Notes under the pieces: model-generated | The model's database searches: none | What the model was told of the DNA's origin: nothing | What the model saw: only the letters and a program-made list of their open reading frames with translations | From: Bacteroidota bacterium | GTDB taxonomy: Bacteria > Bacteroidota > Bacteroidia > Bacteroidales > Prolixibacteraceae | NCBI GenBank assembly: GCA_023393265.1 | Contig: JAEWME010000244.1 | Coordinates: 1-19,898, forward strand | Direction of reading: 5' to 3' | DNA: 19,898 nucleotides | Made by a program: the position numbers and the translations under genes | Shown here: in pieces, positions 16,585 to 19,898 of the stretch | Numbering within the stretch: position 1 is the first letter of the stretch | Layout: every line of letters begins with the position of its first letter

Positions 16585-17791
16585 TTTTGGAAGTCTGTTT
16601 CCCGGAATCAGCACGCTCTTCACTGGTGGCGGCGATGTTTTTCTGGCTCGTGTCGCGCTCATTGCATTGGGTTTATTCCTGATCTACCTTGGGAAAAAGA
16701 AGATTCTGGAACCGCTACTGATGATCCCGATGGGACTTGGAATGGCGTCGATAAATGCTGCCGTGATGGTGTTGCCAGGCGGCAAACAGGGCAATCTTTT
16801 CGTCGACCCGCTGATAACAGACACAAACGAGCTTTTCAACATTTTACAGATCGACTGGCTTCAGCCGATTTACACGTTCACTTTTTCGAACGGACTGATT
16901 GCCTGCTGTATTTTCATGGGAATCGGCGTTTTGCTCGATGTAGGTTACATACTGCGCCGCCCGTTTCTGAGTATTTTTCTTGCACTTTTTGCCGAAATGG
17001 GTACCTTCCTGGTAGTTCCAATTGCCTCAGCAATGGGAATGAGCCTGAACGACAGCGCCTCCATTGCGATGGTTGGCGGAGCCGACGGACCTATGGTTTT
17101 GTTTACATCGATGATCCTGTCGAAAGATCTGTTCGTTCCGATTACCATCGTAGCTTACCTCTATCTCGGATTTACTTATGGCGGATATCCTTACCTGATT
17201 AAGTTACTTGTACCAAAACACATCAGGGCTATTCAGCCGCCAAAGCCAAAAAAAACAAACCCGATCAGTTCGTCGCAAAAGCTGCTGTTTGCGGTTGTAA
17301 TGTGCGTGGTGCTTTGCTTGCTGTTCCCGGTTGCAGCGCCGCTGTTTTTCTCGCTATTCATCGGGGTGGCCGTTCGCGAAGCCGACATTACACCGGTTGT
17401 AGACTTCATTAAAGGTCCGCTGTTATATGGTTCTACTTTTTTCCTCGGACTTTTGCTTGGTATCCTGTGTGAAGCGCATCTGATTTTAAATCCGAAGATA
17501 CTGCCGTTGCTTTTACTCGGAATACTGGCTCTTCTGCTTTCAGGAATCGGTGGATTACTCGGAGGCTATATTATCTACTGGTTCTCAGGAAAGAAATTTA
17601 ATCCTGTAATTGGCATTGCAGGCGTAAGTTGCGTGCCCAGTACCGCCAAAGTGGCCCAAAAAGCAGTAACCGAAGTTAACCCGAAAGCCATTATCCTGCA
17701 GGATGCACTTGGCGCAAATATTTCGGGCGTAATCACAACAGCCATTATCACAGGTTTGTATGTAACCCTGATACCCTATTTCCTGAAATAA
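16571..17791 (+). CDS. Second, divergent sodium-pump decarboxylase beta (OadB-like) subunit
   Basis: A 406-residue multi-span membrane protein of the OadB family. The ATG at 16571 is chosen over an in-frame ATG at 16520: the extra 17 residues are polar, lie inside the preceding gene, and do not fit the family N-terminus. Retained essential positions are D172 in GGADGPMV, Y198 in AYLYLG, and N344, G348 and S353 in NPVIGIAGVSCVP. Changed positions: the arginine matching Klebsiella R389 is K360, the QPPIM stretch after the tyrosine is replaced by GGYPYL, and DGPT is DGPM. No carboxyltransferase or biotin-carrier gene accompanies it. It may share those subunits with the operon upstream, serve another decarboxylase, or act as an independent cation transporter. 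Confidence 0.88.
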   Translation: MEKIDFGSLFPGISTLFTGGGDVFLARVALIALGLFLIYLGKKKILEPLLMIPMGLGMASINAAVMVLPGGKQGNLFVDPLITDTNELFNILQIDWLQPIYTFTFSNGLIACCIFMGIGVLLDVGYILRRPFLSIFLALFAEMGTFLVVPIASAMGMSLNDSASIAMVGGADGPMVLFTSMILSKDLFVPITIVAYLYLGFTYGGYPYLIKLLVPKHIRAIQPPKPKKTNPISSSQKLLFAVVMCVVLCLLFPVAAPLFFSLFIGVAVREADITPVVDFIKGPLLYGSTFFLGLLLGILCEAHLILNPKILPLLLLGILALLLSGIGGLLGGYIIYWFSGKKFNPVIGIAGVSCVPSTAKVAQKAVTEVNPKAIILQDALGANISGVITTAIITGLYVTLIPYFLK

Positions 17792-17842
17792 AAAGAAACT
17801 GAATTTTAAGTTCAGAAGGTGTATTGATGCTTAAGTATGTTT

Positions 17843-17887
17843 GCGGTGAATTCTTCAGCTTTTTGAAGGTTCACCGCTTCATTTTTA
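17843..17887 (+). terminator. Rho-independent terminator after the second beta-like subunit
   Basis: GCGGTGAA (17843-17850) pairs perfectly with TTCACCGC (17870-17877). An inner CTTCA/TGAAG extends the stem, and TTCATTTTT follows. It starts 51 bases after the stop. A second possible weak stem, AGCAG...CTGCT, leads into nine T near 17931-17939. Confidence 0.8.
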
Positions 17888-18036
17888 GCAGAAATCCCGA
17901 AAAACATGAGAAAAATCAGAAAAAACTGCTTTTTTTTTAGACGAATGCACCGGCTATTTAAAATTTATTAACACAGCGCAACGATAACTTTAACATCATT
18001 TAAGGATAATTTTACAGGATATTCGAATCGCAGCCC

Positions 18037-18044
18037 TATCTTTG
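18037..18044 (+). promoter_or_regulatory. Candidate -7 box for the small RNA
   Basis: TATCTTTG, an exact TAnnTTTG match on the plus strand, with no gene downstream on that strand before the hairpin terminator at 18104. No clear -33 TTTG is seen. Confidence 0.5.
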
Positions 18045-18050
18045 TAATAC

Positions 18051-18136
18051 ATTTTTTTTCATAAGTTTAGGTTTAGTTAGGTTAGTTAGTTTAAGAGAGG
18101 AAAGGTAGGACAGAGGTTCTACCTTTTTTATTTTTA
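18051..18136 (+). ncRNA. Candidate intergenic small RNA with TTAG-type repeats
   Basis: About 80-85 bases between an exact -7 box and a hairpin terminator. There is no ATG in this stretch, so it is unlikely to encode a peptide. Bases 18066-18095 are an iterated TTTAGG/TTAG/TTTAAG tract that should be largely unpaired. A purine-rich GAGAGGAAAG follows, and then the terminator stem. This is the layout of a trans-acting small RNA: single-stranded seed region plus stable 3' hairpin. I cannot name an Rfam family for it. The alternative is a plain promoter relic plus the terminator of the convergent esterase gene. Confidence 0.5.
18104..18136 (+). terminator. Hairpin terminator of the candidate small RNA
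   Basis: GGTAGGAC (18104-18111) pairs with GTTCTACC (18116-18123), 8 bp including one G-U, around the tetraloop AGAG. It is followed by TTTTTTATTTTT. Read from the other strand it could also end the esterase transcript, 38 bases beyond that gene's stop, although the T run there is weaker. Confidence 0.78.
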
Positions 18137-18173
18137 TCCTGCCGTAGCCCAACAGACTTTTCTCCGCTCAAAA

Positions 18174-19796
18174 TTACTTCGAGATTACCACTGGAAACCG
18201 GTTCAACCCCCAGGCTTCAAACTTATTGGTGGAAAGTATATTCAGCTCCCGTTTTTCAGCCCTTCTCAGCCAAATTACAGTTGCGTCAGTCGGATCGCTA
18301 TTCACTTTCACGCCGCCCGAAACGGTCACTTTTACCGGTGTCCCGTTGGTCACTTCATAATAAATACTCTTCACTGGCGAATTATCGGCGACAGTGAGTT
18401 GGCTAACCGGCAAGTTAACAGCAGGCGCTGTTTCTTCGAAGAAAAATTTCTCAACATGATAAGTAATTGTATCCATGTATTGATTCAGCTTTTTGGAACC
18501 CACAAGCTCCGGTTCATGGCCAAGTCCCTGCAACGAGACTAACCTGTTACGAAGACCAAGAATTTTCAGCCGGTCGTGAATAGGTTTCGAGCCATACATT
18601 TTGTCCATCAGCAGGCGGTTGACCAACAACGCATTTTTAAACGGATGATCGTATTCGTAAGGCACAATTTCGTCGGCAGTCCCGTGAATCGATAAAACCG
18701 ACACTTTTTCATCCGGATCGATGATATTCAGATCAGCCACCGCCCCCCACATATTGGCAACAGCCTTTATCTGGAATTTTTCGGTGTACTTGTTTCCCGA
18801 CTCTTCGATGCGGGTTGCCCTACCCTCTTTTTCGGCGGCCAAAATTCCTGCCGGGCGTTCGTCATTTTTCATGAAAGCAACATTGAGCGATGCCACAGCC
18901 CCGGCGCTCGTTCCGCCCACATAAACCTGATCGGGATCGATTCCCAGCCCTTTTGCATTGTGCGACAAAAACCGTAAAGCTGCATGCGCATCCTGAACGG
19001 CGCGGTAAGCGCTCATTTCCAGATCGCTTGGCGTTAGCTTGAATCCAAGACGGTAATCGATTGATGCAACCAGGTAACCGCATTTGGCCAGCGAAGTTGC
19101 CAGCGAAACTTCTGCCGCCGACTCACGGCTGCCGATATAAAAAGCGCCGCCATGAATCAGCATTACCAGCGGCCGGTTTTTAAACACATCGGTTTTAGGG
19201 TAATAAATATCCAGATTTAGATCCAGCATAGTCGGATCGTTAAACGTTTTGATCAGTCCTTTCCGGAGTACTTCAATGTATGGTTCATCCGAATAGGGAG
19301 AACTAGTCCAGAGTCCTTTTGCCTTTCCGTAGAGCAAATCTTTTTTTACTTCTACATTCGGAAAGATTTCTTTCCGGTAACGCTCGTTCGGAGTGACAAC
19401 AAGTTCAGTCCTTTTCTGAAAACTGATCTCTGCCTTTTGCCGCCAGAAGAAAAATTTCTTTTTCTTGTTCAGGAGCACGATGGTTCCACTAAAAGAGTTG
19501 CCCGAAAAAACGCCCGACTTGATGGGACCGACATACATATCAGACTGAAAAAACATCTTTCCGGCCGATTTGCCAAGCGAAAAGGTGTGGCCGTCTTCAA
19601 CCGCTTTTCCCTGGTTCAGGACAAAATATCCTTTCAAGACAGTAGAATCAGAACCTTCATCAACCAAAATGATCTTGTCATTCCCGATGGTACCATCATA
19701 CACATCCTGCGCACTGACAGACAAAAATAAACAGTTTAGGGAGAGAAAAAACAGAAAAACGAGGCTGGTTAGTTGTAATTTTCCGGTTTTTGCCAT
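18174..19796 (-). CDS. Secreted alpha/beta-hydrolase esterase (carboxylesterase type)
   Basis: The 540 residues begin with a signal peptide (about 1-29, ending VSAQ), so the enzyme is exported. Residues 30-135 form a beta-rich region I cannot assign. The hydrolase domain runs from about 185 to 455: oxyanion-hole HGGAF (215-219), nucleophile S297 in GGTSAGA, acid D375 in HGTADEIVP and histidine H427 in GLGHEP make a full catalytic triad. The fold and HGGAF place it with the carboxylesterase/hormone-sensitive-lipase-like group. Residues about 460-540 form a second non-catalytic beta-like end (VTNGTPVKVTVSGGVKV), not a clear secretion-sorting domain. The substrate is unknown; polysaccharide deacylation would suit a genome with a GH9 enzyme nearby, but that is a guess. 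Confidence 0.88.
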   Translation of the reverse strand: MAKTGKLQLTSLVFLFFLSLNCLFLSVSAQDVYDGTIGNDKIILVDEGSDSTVLKGYFVLNQGKAVEDGHTFSLGKSAGKMFFQSDMYVGPIKSGVFSGNSFSGTIVLLNKKKKFFFWRQKAEISFQKRTELVVTPNERYRKEIFPNVEVKKDLLYGKAKGLWTSSPYSDEPYIEVLRKGLIKTFNDPTMLDLNLDIYYPKTDVFKNRPLVMLIHGGAFYIGSRESAAEVSLATSLAKCGYLVASIDYRLGFKLTPSDLEMSAYRAVQDAHAALRFLSHNAKGLGIDPDQVYVGGTSAGAVASLNVAFMKNDERPAGILAAEKEGRATRIEESGNKYTEKFQIKAVANMWGAVADLNIIDPDEKVSVLSIHGTADEIVPYEYDHPFKNALLVNRLLMDKMYGSKPIHDRLKILGLRNRLVSLQGLGHEPELVGSKKLNQYMDTITYHVEKFFFEETAPAVNLPVSQLTVADNSPVKSIYYEVTNGTPVKVTVSGGVKVNSDPTDATVIWLRRAEKRELNILSTNKFEAWGLNRFPVVISK

Positions 19797-19822
19797 TTGA
19801 GAACATTGTTTTAAACAACCAT

Positions 19823-19830
19823 CAAAGAAA
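19823..19830 (-). promoter_or_regulatory. Weak candidate -7 box for the esterase gene
   Basis: Minus-strand TTTCTTTG matches TAnnTTTG at all fixed positions but one and ends 26 bases before the esterase ATG. No -33 element is clear. Confidence 0.3.
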
Positions 19831-19898
19831 CGGAAAACATAGAAAAATTGTATACAGAAACATCAGCATTTTTTACTGCTAAACAATTAATTCAGAAA

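Noticed and set aside
18066..18095. TTTAGG/TTAG series as a telomere-like or CRISPR-type repeat
   Set aside because: Units vary in length, there are no spacers, and the tract is only 30 bases; it fits better as part of a small transcript.

Overview
The window looks like chromosomal DNA of a fermentative or anaerobic member of the Bacteroidetes (Bacteroidales-type, possibly near Prolixibacteraceae/Marinilabiliales; the family is a guess). Three things point that way. Seven intergenic sites match the Bacteroidetes -7 promoter box TAnnTTTG exactly. The propionate-forming methylmalonyl-CoA decarboxylase locus has the form in which a lamin-tail domain is fused to the gamma subunit. PurL is the large single-chain form. 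I see no insertion sequence, phage, CRISPR array, rRNA or tRNA.

Layout. (1) 1-2376, +: the 3' part of a large glycoside hydrolase family 9 enzyme, cut by the left edge. (2) 2496-4125, -: a two-gene unit, a HAD phosphatase followed by an endonuclease/exonuclease/phosphatase-fold lipoprotein. (3) 4241-4636, +: a small four-helix membrane protein whose stop overlaps the stop of a convergent DedA-family gene (4633-5250, -). (4) 5354-9043, -: purL, with its own terminator and promoter. (5) 9521-10834, +: an acetyl-CoA hydrolase/CoA-transferase family gene with its own promoter and terminator. (6) 11040-15551, +: a tight five-gene operon of methylmalonyl-CoA epimerase, decarboxylase alpha, lamin-tail/OadG fusion, biotin carrier and beta subunit, closed by a strong terminator. 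(7) 15776-17791, +: an unknown small exported protein, an 86-residue single-span protein, and a second divergent beta (OadB-like) subunit overlapping it. (8) 18037-18136, +: a promoter followed closely by a hairpin terminator with no reading frame between, a candidate small RNA. (9) 18174-19796, -: a secreted alpha/beta-hydrolase esterase.

How the genes fit together. Regions 5 and 6 make up the last steps of the succinate-to-propionate pathway. The epimerase interconverts (R)- and (S)-methylmalonyl-CoA. The membrane decarboxylase converts (S)-methylmalonyl-CoA to propionyl-CoA and exports Na+. The CoA-transferase can then move CoA from propionyl-CoA to succinate or acetate. Methylmalonyl-CoA mutase is not in the window. 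The most intriguing part is region 7: a second membrane module of one beta-like and one possibly gamma-like subunit, with no carboxyltransferase or biotin carrier of its own. It keeps the key channel Asp, Tyr, Asn, Gly and Ser but differs from the first beta subunit at other conserved positions.
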